Part shown: positions 55,737 through 63,794 of the stretch, in pieces
How positions within the stretch are numbered: the stretch's first letter is position 1
Layout of the letters: each line of letters begins with the position of its first letter
NCBI GenBank assembly: GCA_963835135.1
Contig: CAWIEF010000005.1
Location: forward strand, 969,838-1,033,837
From: JAVVHH01 sp963835135
GTDB lineage: Bacteria > Pseudomonadota > Alphaproteobacteria > Acetobacterales > Acetobacteraceae
DNA length: 64,000 nucleotides
Direction of reading: 5' to 3'
Program-made: the position numbers and the translations under genes
The notes under the pieces: generated by a model
Databases searched by the model: none
Seen by the model: only the letters and a program-made list of their open reading frames with translations
What the model was told of the DNA's origin: nothing

Positions 55737-56728
55737 TTGCGCGCCATTGCGTTTCGGCAAGCGGAACGGGGCACGGGGAGTCGAGCTGCAGGCCCGGGGC
55801 ACCCGGGCGCTCTCGCTCTCTCGGCGGCGCTGCATGCCGCCGTGGTCGCTCTGGCACTGGTCCTGCTCCCGAGCTGTCAGCCGCCGCCTGAACCCGACGA
55901 GGGGGTGGCGGTCGTGTTCGAGGCGCCCACGCTGCCGCCGGGCTCCGCTGCCCAGCCAGGGCCAGCTCCGACCCCGGCCGAGGTTTCGCCGCCGAAGCCG
56001 CCGCTGCCCAAACCCGCTGCTGCGCCTCTCCCCCCGGAGCCCGTTCCGGCGCGGGACGCCCCGGCGCCGTCCGCAGCCCAACCCGTTGAGCCGGTTACCG
56101 CCGCGGCCACGGAGCCAGACCACCTCAGGCCTGCGGAGCCGGACCTCGAGCCAGCGCCGCCGCCCAGCGTGGCCGCTCTTCCTGAGCAGCCCGCGCCCGG
56201 CCCAAACGCTGGCTCCCGCCCGAGCCGCCGAAAAGCTCTCCCGTGCCGATCCGTCCTGTCCGGCCAACGTCCCCTGCTCGCTCGTGTCCCTGCTCGCCGT
56301 CCGGCATCGGCAGCCCGACCGCCGACGGCGCTCCCGGCCGAGCCGAGGGCAGCGCCGCCATCTTCGTCCGCCCCGTCCTACCCGCTTCCGGCTCGGCCAA
56401 CGCCGCCGCCTGCTGCCGCGCCGCCTCCGCCGAGCGCGGGGGCGAGCCAGAACTGGCGCGGCGCCCTCGGGTCATGGCTGCAGGCGCATCGCTCCTATCC
56501 CGAGGAGGCCCGCCGGAGCGGCGAGGAGGGCGTGGCGGTGGTCCGGTTTACGGTGGGGCGCGGCGGCGAGGTGCTGTCCGCCGCGGTCGTCCAGAGCAGC
56601 GGGTCGCCCACGCTCGACACGGCCGCGCTGGCCATGCTGCGGGGCGCCAGGGTTCCGCCGTTCACGGCCGACATGGGCCAGACCAGGCCACCGTCACGGT
56701 CCCAATCCGCTACCGGCTGGAGCGGTGA
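55737..56728 (+). CDS. tonB: TonB energy-transducing protein (frame break near its end)
   Basis: Starts at TTG with GGGAGG seven bases upstream. A membrane helix follows (ALSAALHAAVVALALVLLP, about 28-46), then a long Pro/Ala-rich periplasmic spacer (about 60-230). The TonB C-terminal domain reads NWRGALGSWLQAHRSYPEEA, VVRFTVGRGGEVLSAAVVQS and LDTAALAMLRGARVPPF. Near 56680 a single-base break moves the real end DQATVTVPIRYRLER into another frame; without that shift the ORF would read on through the next gene. It powers the neighbouring receptor. Confidence 0.82.
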
Positions 56729-56801
56729 GCCCGGGCAGCCTCATGCCTCCCGGAAATCGCCCGTCGGTGCTACGTTGGGGCGAGTGAGGGAACCCTGGCC
56801 T

Positions 56802-57273
56802 GTGCCGAAACCCAGCAAGCCGTCGACCGCCGACCAGCTCGGCAGCGCCGCCCGGGCGTGCGAGGCCCGGGGCTCCAGGCTGACCGAGACCCGCGAGGCC
56901 GTGCTGGCACTCGTCATCGAGAGCGCGGTCCCGGTCGGTGCATACGCCTTGCTGGATCGCCTGCGCGCGCGGAAGTCCAACGCGACCCCTGCGACCGTCT
57001 ACCGGGCGCTGGACTTCCTCGTCGAGAACGGCCTCGTCCATAAGCTCGAGCGCCTCAATGCCTTTGTGCCCTGCTCCGACGACGGCGGGCACCACGGTCA
57101 TGAACACTCGGTCCAGTTCCTGATCTGCCGGAAGTGCGGCACGGTCGCCGAGATGGAGGACGGGACCATCGCCCAGGCGATTTCGAGAGCAGCCGGGGAG
57201 ACACGGGTTCAAGCCGGACGGCGCGACGATAGAGGTCGAGGGAACCTGCGGCAGGTGCGCAGGGGCAGCGTAG
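56802..57273 (+). CDS. Fur-family transcriptional regulator, Zur-like (frame break near 57200)
   Basis: Winged helix (about 10-80): RLTETREAVLALVIESAVPV, ATPATVYRALDFLVENGLVH. Metal-binding part: HHGHEHSVQFLICRKCGTVA, an HxHxH cluster and CxxC as in Zur. After one extra base near 57200 the frame resumes as RHGFKPDGATIEVEGTCGRC, supplying the second structural CxxC pair and the true stop. Zur represses zinc uptake genes when zinc is plentiful; Fur itself would normally lack this exact layout. GTG 56802 is preferred, GTG 56784 is possible. Confidence 0.78.
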
Positions 57274-57388
57274 CCTCGCCCGGTGCGCAAGCCTTAGACA
57301 TCCCCGTGCAGGCAACGTAGTCTGCGCCAATGAACTGATCCGGACGCGTCCGAGATTTGCCGATGCCGTCCGCGGCAGCCGCGCCTGG

Positions 57389-57745
57389 ATGGCGGCGCTC
57401 CTCGCGGCGGCGGTCATCCTGCATGGCCTCGTGTCGGGCTCGGCCGCGCTCCGGCTCGCTGCCGCATCGAGGCTGGACTTCTTCGCCGTCTCGGCGATCT
57501 GCGCGGCGCACGGACCCCAGCCCATTGGTCAAGGCGAGCAGAACCCGCTCTCGCCAGTCCAGAAGCACGACCACTGCGCCGTCTGCTCCGCCGTGGGCGC
57601 GACTTTCCTGGCGGGAACATCCGTGGAGCTGCCCGCCCCCGTGCTGGTCGCCTTCGCAGCCCAGGCGCCGGGCGCGACGGGCCCGCCCGGGACGTTGCGG
57701 CGATACGAGCGATATACCTGGCGAGGCCCCCCGGTCGCGGCCTAG
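57389..57745 (+). CDS. DUF2946-type protein with HxHCxxC motif
   Basis: 118 residues with a hydrophobic N-terminal helix (AALLAAAVILHGLVSG), a central part with a second weak helix, and the cysteine site HDHCAVCSAVG around residues 70-80, typical of DUF2946. Such proteins sit next to TonB receptors for copper or other metals, and the HxHCxxC looks like a metal site. Function is unproven. The frame is intact and ends in an Arg/Tyr-rich tail. Confidence 0.72.
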   Translation: MAALLAAAVILHGLVSGSAALRLAAASRLDFFAVSAICAAHGPQPIGQGEQNPLSPVQKHDHCAVCSAVGATFLAGTSVELPAPVLVAFAAQAPGATGPPGTLRRYERYTWRGPPVAA

Positions 57746-57837
57746 CCGACGACCGCGCGAACTCGCCTGACCGGCTCCCGTGCTGTCGTCGGCTCCTTTC
57801 GAGCCTGAAGACGCCCATCCGCACCGGAGGTCCACAA

Positions 57838-57971
57838 TGCATCCCGCATTTTCTGCCGTCTCGCTGGCTGCCCAAACCTGCCATCCCTGCGCCCTTGCCG
57901 CCGCCCTTCCCCAACCCGCGGCGGCCCAGCCGCAGCGCTCCCTGCCCGGCCAGCCCGGGCCCGTCCAATGA
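57838..57971 (+). CDS. Very small ORF with a Cys-x-x-Cys pair
   Basis: A 44-residue frame with a strong GGAGG seven bases before the ATG and an ATGA overlap with the binding-protein gene, so it is well placed to be translated. It reads MHPAFSAVSLAAQTCHPCAL followed by an Ala/Pro/Gln-rich stretch. I do not recognise a family. It might be a leader peptide or the remains of a signal sequence with an error in it. Confidence 0.4.
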
Positions 57972-59091
57972 GCGCCGCCATCCGCCGCCGGACGGCGCTG
58001 GCAGCCGCTGTCGCTTTGCTCGGGGCCACCAAGTCCCGCGCGGCTGGCGACGTGGTGGACGCGCTGGGCCGACCGTTTCGCTCTGAAGGCGCCCGCCGAG
58101 CGGATCGTACTCGGCTTCAATTACGAGGAATACACCGCCATCGCCGGCCCCGCGGGCTGGGACCGGGTTGTCGGCTTCGCCCGCACGCTCTGGACCGATT
58201 GGCGCCCCTCGACCTTCAAGCGCTACCTCGTGCCGATCCCCCGCCTCGCGAACCTCCCTGACGTCGGCAACACCGATGACGGCACGTTCAGCCTCGAGAA
58301 GGTGCTCTCGCTCCGGCCCGACCTCGTCGTCATGGCCGAATGGTCGTTCAGCCAGCTCGGCGAGCAGGTCAAGCAACTCGAGGCGCTCGGCATCCCCGTC
58401 ATGGTGATCGACTACAACGCGGAGAGCCCTGAACGGCACGTCGCCAGCACCATCGCCCTCGGCCAGGCGACCGGCAACGAGGAGCGCGGCCGCACCCTGG
58501 CCGCCCTCTACACCGCCAAGATGGCCGATATCCGCCGCCGGGCCGCCGCTGCCGGCACCCAGCCCGAAAGCCTATCTCGAACTCGGCCAAGCCGGCGCCG
58601 GCACCGTCGGCAACACCTACTGGCAGGGCATGTGGGGCCGCCTGCTCGACCAGATCGGCGCCACCAACATCGCCGCCGGCCACATTGCCAAGGCCTGGGG
58701 CCCGCTCAGCCCGGAATACGTCCTGGCCGCCAACCCGGACGTGATCTTCATCGCCGGCTCCTCCTGGGTCGAACCGCCCCAACGCCGTCATGACCGGCTA
58801 CGACGCGCCCGTCGGACTCACCCGCGCCCGCCTCGCGCCCTATGCCCAGCGCGAAGGCTGGCCCGGACCTGGCCGCCATCCAGCCGGCGAGCTGCACGCG
58901 CATCGAACACGGCCTGTGCCGCGCCCTGTTCGACTACACCGCCACCCAATACATCGCCAAAGCAGCTCTACCCCGACGCAGTTCGCCGACATCGACCCGG
59001 TCGCCGAGCTGCGCCGCTACCACGAGCAGTTCCTGCCCGTGACTTCGAGGGCACCTGGATGGCGCGGCTCACCGCCCGCAGCCGGCGATGA
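57968..59091 (+). pseudogene. FecB/BtuF-like periplasmic metal-chelate-binding protein, interrupted by indels
   Basis: A signal (RRRTALAAAVALLGATKSRA) is followed in successive frames by KAPAERIVLGFNYEEYTAIA, SLEKVLSLRPDLVVMAEWSF, GIPVMVIDYNAESPERHVAS, GNTYWQGMWGRLLDQIGATN and PLSPEYVLAANPDVIFIAGS, the pattern of class III binding proteins (Fe-siderophore, haem, B12). Single extra bases occur near 58082, 58570, 58778 and 58862; others near 58885, 58965 and 59040. Translating with them removed gives a full-length receptor. The start overlaps the mini-ORF and the end overlaps the permease (ATGA). Confidence 0.75.
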
Positions 59092-60135
59092 CGCGGCCGG
59101 CACGGCCGCGCCGGTTGGCGCAGCCGCGAACGCGGCGGCGCGACGCAGTGACGCTGGCGGGGGCGGCGTCTTGCTGGCCTGCAGCTTCGCGGCGGATCTG
59201 GCCACCGGCCCGGCGATGCTGCCGATGCCGGCGGTGCATGCGCTCGCTGCTCGGCGCCGGCGGCGACCCGATGCTCGACGCGATCGTGCGCACGCCTGCG
59301 GCTGCCGATCGCGCTGATGGCCGGCGGTCGTCGGCGCAGCGCTGGGCCTCTCGGGCGCGGTGATGCAGACCATCCTGAACAACCCGCTCGCCAGCAGCTA
59401 CACGCTGGGCATCTCGGCCGGCGCCGGGTTCGGCGCCGCCCTCGCCATCCTGGTCGGCGCGGCGCTGCCGGTGCCGGAAGCCTGGGCCGTCCCGATCGCC
59501 GCCTTCGCGTTCGCCGGGCCTCGCCTGCGCGCTGGTGGCCGGGCGTCGGCCGGATGCGCGGCGCCACGCCCGGAGCTGCTGGTGCTCGCCGGCATCGCCT
59601 GCCTGTTCCTGTTCCAGGCGCTGCTGTCGCTGCTGCAGTTCCTGGCCTCGCCCGAGGCGCTGCAGCAGATCGTGTTCTGGCTGTTCGGCAGCTTGCTGCG
59701 CGTCCACCCTGCCCAAGGTCGGCATCGTGGCCGTCGTGCTGGTCGCACGTCCCCGTCCTGCTGGCCGATGCCTGGCGGCTGACCGCGCTGCAACTCGGCG
59801 ACGACCGCGCCCGGGCGCTCGGCGTGCGCGTCGGACGCGCTGCGGCTGCGCGCCTTCGTCATCGTCTCGCTGCTGACCGGGGCCGCCGTCGCGTTCGTCG
59901 GCACGATCGGCTTCGTCGGCCTGGTCGCGCCGCACGTCGCGCGCATGCTGGTCGGCGAGGACCAGCGCCATCTGCTGCCCGCCTCGGCGGTGTTCGGCGC
60001 GCTGCTGCTGTCCGCCGCCTCGGTCGCCAGCAAGCTGATCATGCCCGGCACCGTGTTCCCGATCGGCATCGTCACCGCGCTGATCGGCGTGCCGTTCTTC
60101 GGCTGGCTCGTGCTGGCCGCGGGGCGGCGGCGTGA
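59088..60135 (+). pseudogene. FecCD-family ABC permease, interrupted by indels
   Basis: FecCD/BtuC landmarks appear in order but in changing frames. They are ATGPAMLPMPAVHAL, GLSGAVMQTILNNPLASSYT (the QxxxxNPLAxPxxxG-type block), LGISAGAGFGAALAILVGAA, QLGDDRARALGVRV (coupling loop) and GTIGFVGLVAPHVARMLVGE. The final helices GTVFPIGIVTALIGVPFFGW are intact. It would form the channel for the preceding binding protein. As with its neighbours, each break is one or two bases with no loss of conserved residues between. Confidence 0.75.
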
Positions 60136-60888
60136 GGCTGCGGCGCCGGCGGCGTCCGCGTTCGCTACGGGACGCCGGGTCGCGGTCGACGGCGTCAGCC
60201 TGGACGCCCGGCCCGGCGAGGTGTGGCCATCCTCGGCGCCAACGGGTCCGGCAAGTCGTCGCTGCTGCGCGCGCTGGCCGGCGTGCAGCCCTGCGAGCGG
60301 AACCATCGCCTGGGACGGGCGCGCGGCTCTGCCGGCGCATCGGCTACATGCCGCAGGACAGCGGCCACGCGGGCGGCCTGACCGCGTTCGAGGTCGTCCT
60401 GCTCGGCCGGCTCGGCTCCCTCGCCCTCCGCGTGGGCGAGCGCCGACCTGCTCGCGGCGGAGGCACGCGCATGGCCGAGACTCGGCGTCGCCGACCTCGG
60501 CGTCGCGCCGCGATCGACGAACTCAGCGGCGGCCAGCGCCAGCTTGTCTTGCTGGCGCAGGTGCTGGCGGGCGACCCGGGCGTCCTGCTGCTGGACGAGC
60601 CGACCAGCGCGCTGGACATCGCGCACCAGCTCGATGTCCTCGAACTGCTGCGTACCGCGACGCGCCCGCGGGCTGACGACCATCGCCGTGCTGCACGACC
60701 TCAACGCCGCCGCCCGTTTCGCGGATACCGTTGCACTGATGCACGCAGGGAAGCTTCTCGCGTGCGGCCCGCCGACGGAAATGATGCGGGCCGATCTCCT
60801 CGGCCCGGCGTTCCGCGTCGACTTGGCCGTCCAGCGCGGGCCGGACGGCCACCCCATCGTCGTGCCACTCAGGGCAATGCGGGGCTGA
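60132..60888 (+). pseudogene. FecE/BtuD-type ABC ATPase, interrupted by indels
   Basis: Walker A GANGSGKSSLLRALAG near 60236, Q-loop IGYMPQDSGHAGGLTAFEVV, signature DELSGGQRQLVLLAQVLAGD, Walker B GVLLLDEPTSALD and the H-loop in VLHDLNAAARFADTVALM are all present. They are spread over three frames, with breaks near 60220, 60290, 60440 and 60660. It ends at an intact stop. It would energise the FecCD permease. The motif set is complete, so a functional gene is likely if the breaks are sequence errors. Confidence 0.78.
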
Positions 60889-61014
60889 GGCGGCCGGACC
60901 GCATGACGCCTGCGGCCGGGCCCGGCTAGGCCGTCAGAGATGGAGGGCGTGAACCCTGGGCTCCATGCAGCCGAGCACCACCACCGCGAGGTCACGAAGC
61001 CGGTAACCGCGTCC

Positions 61015-61064
61015 TTCGCCGTCGTCGGCTGGCTGCCTGCGACAGGCCCGCCGACGACGGCGAA
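61015..61064. repeat. 14-bp perfect inverted repeat (hairpin)
   Basis: TTCGCCGTCGTCGG at 61015-61028 and its exact reverse complement at 61051-61064 flank a 22-base loop. A very stable stem is expected, but no U-run follows, so it is not a typical rho-independent terminator. It lies downstream of the ABC operon and just before the first Cys-knuckle gene. Confidence 0.6.
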
Positions 61065-61073
61065 GCCGATTGA

Positions 61074-61265
61074 CACCTGGCCTGGTGTCGGTTCTGCGGG
61101 CACCAGGCGTCTCTTTCGGTCGAGGAACTCGTGCGGCGCTGCGGCGAGCTCGAACTGCTGGAGTTCGCGATGCACCCGCTACGATGCACCCGCTACGGCA
61201 AGGGCGACGTCGAGCCCAGGATGTTTCCCTTGTGCGAGCCCGGTTGCCCGCGGCAAAGACATTGA
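61074..61265 (+). CDS. Small Cys-knuckle (zinc-ribbon-like) protein, copy 1, 5' end unclear
   Basis: The open frame after a stop at 61071 reads HLAWCRFCGHQASLSVEELV, then a second knuckle CTRYG and an end block LCEPGCPRQRH. The partner at 62640-62893 has the same order: CxxCG-x-ASL, ELELL/ELELV, LRCTxxG, RMxxLCxPGCPRQR. No standard start is visible in frame, so the 5' end may be missing or shifted. In copy 1 the second knuckle has lost one cysteine. Function unknown; a metal site is inferred. Confidence 0.5.
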   Translation, partial: HLAWCRFCGHQASLSVEELVRRCGELELLEFAMHPLRCTRYGKGDVEPRMFPLCEPGCPRQRH

Positions 61266-61726
61266 CGGTGAGAGCTGCCGTGCCGCAGGCCTCCCTCTGA
61301 GCTCGCCTTGCCCCGGCGGGTGGGGCGGGCCACTGCCTCAGTCGGCGGCCAGATCGGGTTCGCGGTCCCCGCCCGGGCTCGCGGGCCCGTGCCAGCGGTC
61401 TGCGAAGGCCCGGGTCAACCTTGCGCGGAGTTCCATGTAGACGCGCCCGTGCCATGGCAGCCGCAGTCCGTCGTCCTCAATGTAGTGGGTTGGCGCCCGG
61501 ACCCGGCACCGTGTCCGCCCGGGGGAGCACGGGCCTAGATCAAGTGGCTGTCTGAGGAGGCCGTAGAAGCCTGGGAGGGACTCATACCAGGCCGAACACA
61601 CGGCCCCTGCCTGGACGAGCACTCGTTGTAAACGCGCTGGGAGCGTGACAAGCTCGCGGTTCAAGTGGACGTTACCCGAAGCGATTGCTGCCCCTGCGTC
61701 CAAACTCTTGGCATGTGGAGCTGTCA
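61266..61726. other. Stretch without a recognisable gene
   Basis: On the minus strand, about 61338-61505 encodes HYIEDDGLRLPWHGRVYMEL and ends in a stop. It could be the tail of a gene, but I cannot place it in a family. Nothing else here is supported. The ribosome-binding site of the PEP-CTERM gene (GTGGAG) is at its right edge. Confidence 0.4.
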
Positions 61727-62433
61727 ATGACACATCATCTTCTTGCAAAAGTTCGGCGCCGTTGCTGTGGGCGCGGTCGTGACGGTCGGGCTGGCCACGT
61801 CGGCCTCGGCCGCTACCATCCAGGCGACCACGAAGGGCGGCCCACTGGCGTTCGACTAAGCGCACAAGTCCGGAAGCATCACGGTCGGCAGCTTCGATCC
61901 AAGCCTGGGCACGCTGACCTCCGTGAACTTCACGGTATCGGGGACCGAAACCCTGGTTGTTGAGGCCACCAACCTCTTCGGTACCTCCGGAGTCCTACAA
62001 CAGCGTTTCTGGCCTGAACGCCTTTCTTTTCTTGGCGCCGGACGGCTATGGCATAGGCCAAAATTTCTCTGCGCCCACTGCGGCAGGTCACATTATCCAA
62101 GGCGGGTTGAACCCTGTGACAGTCGTTGCCACAAGTAGCGGTCCCGTGCCCATCTTCGGTAGCGTGACCCCAATTGACCCGTTTCTCTCCCCGTTTATCG
62201 GGGCCGGCACCACCTACACGGTGACGCTGACCAATAGTCCGAGCGTTGTCGGCCAGTGCACCTTAGGACCAATCGTCTGCGAGGCGCAGGTTGATGGCAG
62301 CGTCGGCATCAATGTCACATACACCTACGATCCAGCGGCGGTTCCCATGCCGGAGCCTGCCAGCGTCATGCTGCTCGGCGCGGGAATCCTGGGCAACGCG
62401 GGGGCCCGCGCGATGCGCCGCCGACGCGCCTGA
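61727..62433 (+). pseudogene. PEP-CTERM protein (choice-of-anchor-like), with frame breaks and an in-frame stop
   Basis: Starts MTHHL at an ATG six bases after GTGGAG. After one extra base it reads KFGAVAVGAVVTVGLATSAS (signal peptide) and ATIQATTKGGPLAFD, where a TAA interrupts at 61858. It continues GSFDPSLGTLTSVNFTVSGT, which looks like a choice-of-anchor E domain, and after a shift near 61985 it runs intact to the end. The C-terminus is a clear sorting signal: VPMPEPASVMLLGAGIL (PEP motif plus helix) and the basic tail RAMRRRRA. Known PEP-CTERM proteins are exported and anchored by EpsH-type exosortase; none is visible here. Confidence 0.72.
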
Positions 62434-62639
62434 GGCACACCCGAAACCAGGCGACGTTCGAGATCCGGCTTCCACCCAGCGCGGCTGCGACCCGAACGTA
62501 GGCGCGTTCCGGGCGCCTGTATCAGCCCGGGACGAGGACCGACCCGCTCGACGAACCCCGGAGTTCCCGTTACGTTCCAGTCGCATGGGCGGCAAGGATC
62601 CACGCAGGCAGCCTCGCCTTCGCCCGCTAAGGCGACGCC

Positions 62640-62893
62640 CCCAGGCTGGATCCGGCTCGTCCGGTGCAGGGCATGCGGCCGCGAGGCGTCCCTCCCATCG
62701 AGGCCTCATCCGCAAGCTCGGGGAACTCGAGCTGGTCGATCCATCTCCCAAGCACAGACGCTACGCGCAGGCGGAACAAGGCGGTCTCGAGTTCGCCGTT
62801 GAGGCGCTTCGGTGCACCGGCTGCGGGGAGAGGGGCGCCGACCACAGGATGGTGCGCCTGTGCGACCCGGGATGCCCGCGGCAGAGAGGGTGA
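62640..62893 (+). CDS. Small Cys-knuckle (zinc-ribbon-like) protein, copy 2, with a frame break
   Basis: First frame: TPPGWIRLVRCRACGREASL, with the CxxC at 62665-62676. One missing base near 62705 moves to the second frame: LIRKLGELELVDPSPKHRRY, then ALRCTGCGERGADHRMVRL and CDPGCPRQRG before an intact stop. Both CxxC knuckles are complete, unlike copy 1. No good start is evident upstream. The arrangement suggests a tiny zinc-ribbon protein or domain of unknown role. Confidence 0.55.
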
Positions 62894-62955
62894 CCTGCAC
62901 GGGGCGCCACCGGACCGGGTTCCTGGCCGTCCTAGGACCGGATAGACCGCCCGGC

Positions 62956-63285
62956 ATGGGCGAGGCCTTTGTCTGGATCCATCTGGCCTTGAGCCACACC
63001 CCCGTCCTGGCAGGGCACCTCCGGCACGACGCCGACGCAGGCCGGGGCGAGTTCGCCTACGACGCCGCCTACCTCGCCAGGCCCGATGCCCTGGAGCTCG
63101 ACCCGGTCGAGCTGCCGCTCTCCGACGCTACGTTCGAGACCGATAGGCTGGGCGGCGTCTTCGGCGCGCTCAGGGATGCCGGACCGGACCATTGGAGCCG
63201 GAGCTTGCTGGACGCCCAGGCGCAGCCGGGAACCCTGGACGAGTTTGGATATCTCCTGGCTGCGCCGGGCGACCGGGCAGGGGCG
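62956..63285 (+). pseudogene. HipA-like toxin, N-terminal domain fragment
   Basis: From an ATG at 62956 the frame reads EFAYDAAYLARPDALELDPV, LGGVFGALRDAGPDHW and ends at YLLAAPGDRAGA. These are the N-terminal subdomain-1 blocks of HipA family kinases (FEYDPxYL, GVFxDxxPDxWG, DRxGA). After this the sequence loses HipA character, so the kinase catalytic part is absent. No HipB gene is visible. It is a remnant joined to an unrelated fragment. Confidence 0.65.
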
Positions 63286-63548
63286 AGGCGGCTTGCGCCT
63301 GCGAGGTCATCCGGCTCCGAACGATTTCCGCCCCCGAACAGCGGCAACCCCGGCGCGAGCGTGGCGGCCGTCTCCGCGGCGGCGCGGACCGCCGTGTGCG
63401 CGACCGCCGGACTGTCCGCCCGCCGCGAGCCCGCTTCCATGTAGGGGAACTGGAACCGCACGATCAGAGACGCCCCGCGCCGCGAGGCCGGACGCGACCC
63501 ACGCCACGAACCGTGCGTCATGCCCGCACCCGCGCCGTGGGCCAAGAC
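63275..63548 (-). pseudogene. Alpha/beta hydrolase (KANL3/Tex30, dienelactone-hydrolase-like) fragment
   Basis: Minus-strand pieces read LAHGAGAGMTHGS, FVAWVASGLAARGVS, VRFQFPYMEAGSRRADSPAV, LAPGLPLFGGG, then, one frame over, KSFGA and RMTSQAQAASPLPG. This is the usual order of a small alpha/beta hydrolase, with the nucleophile elbow GxSFG near the FGGGKSFGG block. Both ends are missing and at least two frame changes are needed. It abuts the HipA fragment at about 63275-63285. Confidence 0.6.
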
Positions 63549-63577
63549 TTACACGGCGAGGGGCTCGCGAGCGCGGT

Positions 63578-63794
63578 CTAGGACGCCGGACGCCGCGCCG
63601 TGGCCCGCGACCAGATCCGGATCGGTGCCGGGCTGGTATCCGAAGTCCACGTCCCGAGCAGCGCGCCCGCGACCGTCCGGTGCAGCTGGTCCACCCTGAA
63701 CGGCTTGCTTACCACGGTCGCCCCTGGCCCGACGGCCGCCTCTATCGCCTCCGTTTCCGAGTAGCCTCTGGCGAACACGATGGGGATGCCCGGC
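63578..63794 (-). pseudogene. Response-regulator receiver domain, C-terminal half
   Basis: Reads GIPIVFARGYSETEAIEAAV, GPGATVVSKPFRVDQLHRTV and AGALLG: the beta-4/alpha-4 and the KPF lysine block of CheY-like receivers of the single-domain type. The phosphoacceptor half is missing. The fragment begins exactly where an IS21-like end (TGTCAAACGG at 63795) starts, so insertion or a deletion at that end removed the 5' part of the gene. Confidence 0.7.

Noticed and set aside
55416..57320. One long frame joining TonB and the Zur-like protein
   Set aside because: It results from the single-base break near the tonB stop. The real TonB C-terminus is in the adjacent frame and stops at 56728.
61338..61505. 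A possible minus-strand gene end with HYIEDDGLRLPWHGRVYMEL
   Set aside because: It looks protein-like, but no family could be named and no start was found. It is noted only in the description of the gap.
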